Positions 7,582 to 9,009 of a DNA stretch of 9,009 bases are shown here, in pieces; position 1 is the stretch's first letter, and every line of letters starts with the position of its first letter. The stretch is from Oscillospiraceae bacterium (lineage in GTDB: Bacteria; Bacillota; Clostridia; Oscillospirales; Oscillospiraceae): contig JAISFB010000010.1 of NCBI GenBank assembly GCA_031263805.1, forward strand, positions 1 to 9,009, written 5' to 3'. A program made the position numbers and the translations under genes. Under the pieces are notes generated by a model, which saw only the letters and a program-made list of their open reading frames with translations, was not told where the DNA came from and searched no databases.

Positions 7582-7594
<13 letters not shown>
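6998..7594 (-). CDS. ntpE: V-type ATPase subunit E (peripheral stalk)
   Basis: Part of the outer stalk that holds the A3B3 head still against the rotating shaft. The 198 residues show the two-part family layout. A long charged, Ala/Glu/Lys-rich helix (residues ~1-100) would form a right-handed coiled coil with the G/H-type partner. A globular C-terminal domain (~105-198) includes VRDIRGGLIASGGEVETNCTL, the characteristic E signature (Gly-Gly-hydrophobic...Asn). The partner gene is not in the window and would be expected upstream of subunit I. The ATG at 7592-7594 has no good ribosome site at normal distance; GGCAGG is 17 bases away. Expression may depend on coupling to K, which ends 28 bases upstream. 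Confidence 0.94.

Positions 7595-9009
<1,415 letters not shown>

Overview
The window is a GC-rich bacterial chromosome segment. A V-type (A/V-type) ATPase operon fills most of it on the minus strand. The operon type, the archaeal/eukaryotic-type prolyl-tRNA synthetase, the strong GGAGG ribosome sites and a consensus sigma-A promoter all suggest a Gram-positive anaerobe, most likely a GC-rich member of the Clostridia. This placement is an inference; no taxonomic marker gene is present.

Layout from left to right. (1) Bases 1-722, plus strand: the 3' part of proS. (2) Bases 723-796: a convergent gap with an 11-bp perfect hairpin. (3) Bases 797-1507, minus strand: a four-helix membrane protein with a cytoplasmic helical N-terminal domain. 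It is not part of the ATPase complex as known, and it has its own consensus promoter at 1582-1610. (4) Bases 1508-1783: no credible gene, but a promoter, a long perfect inverted repeat, an 18-bp direct repeat and two small GC hairpins. (5) Bases 1784-9009, minus strand: the V-ATPase operon, transcribed from right to left in the order I (5' end outside the window), K, E, C, F, A, B, D.

The operon encodes the rotary machine almost completely. A and B form the catalytic head, D and F the central rotor axle, C the funnel that joins axle and ring, K the membrane rotor ring, I the membrane stator, and E one half of the peripheral stalk. The E partner (the G/H-type subunit, NtpF in Enterococcus hirae) is not in the window and would be expected upstream of I. 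Genes are tightly packed: A/B and C/F overlap, E/C and B/D are 10-11 bp apart, and the longer gaps are I-K (54 bp), K-E (28 bp) and F-A (70 bp). No operon promoter is visible because the 5' end lies outside.

Subunit K keeps the residues that bind sodium in the E. hirae ring (Thr-Gln, Gln, Glu, plus the Tyr that steadies the Glu). A sodium-translocating enzyme is therefore the best prediction. No new defence or mobile system was found. The least explained items are the membrane protein at 797-1507 and the repeat-rich spacer downstream of subunit D.
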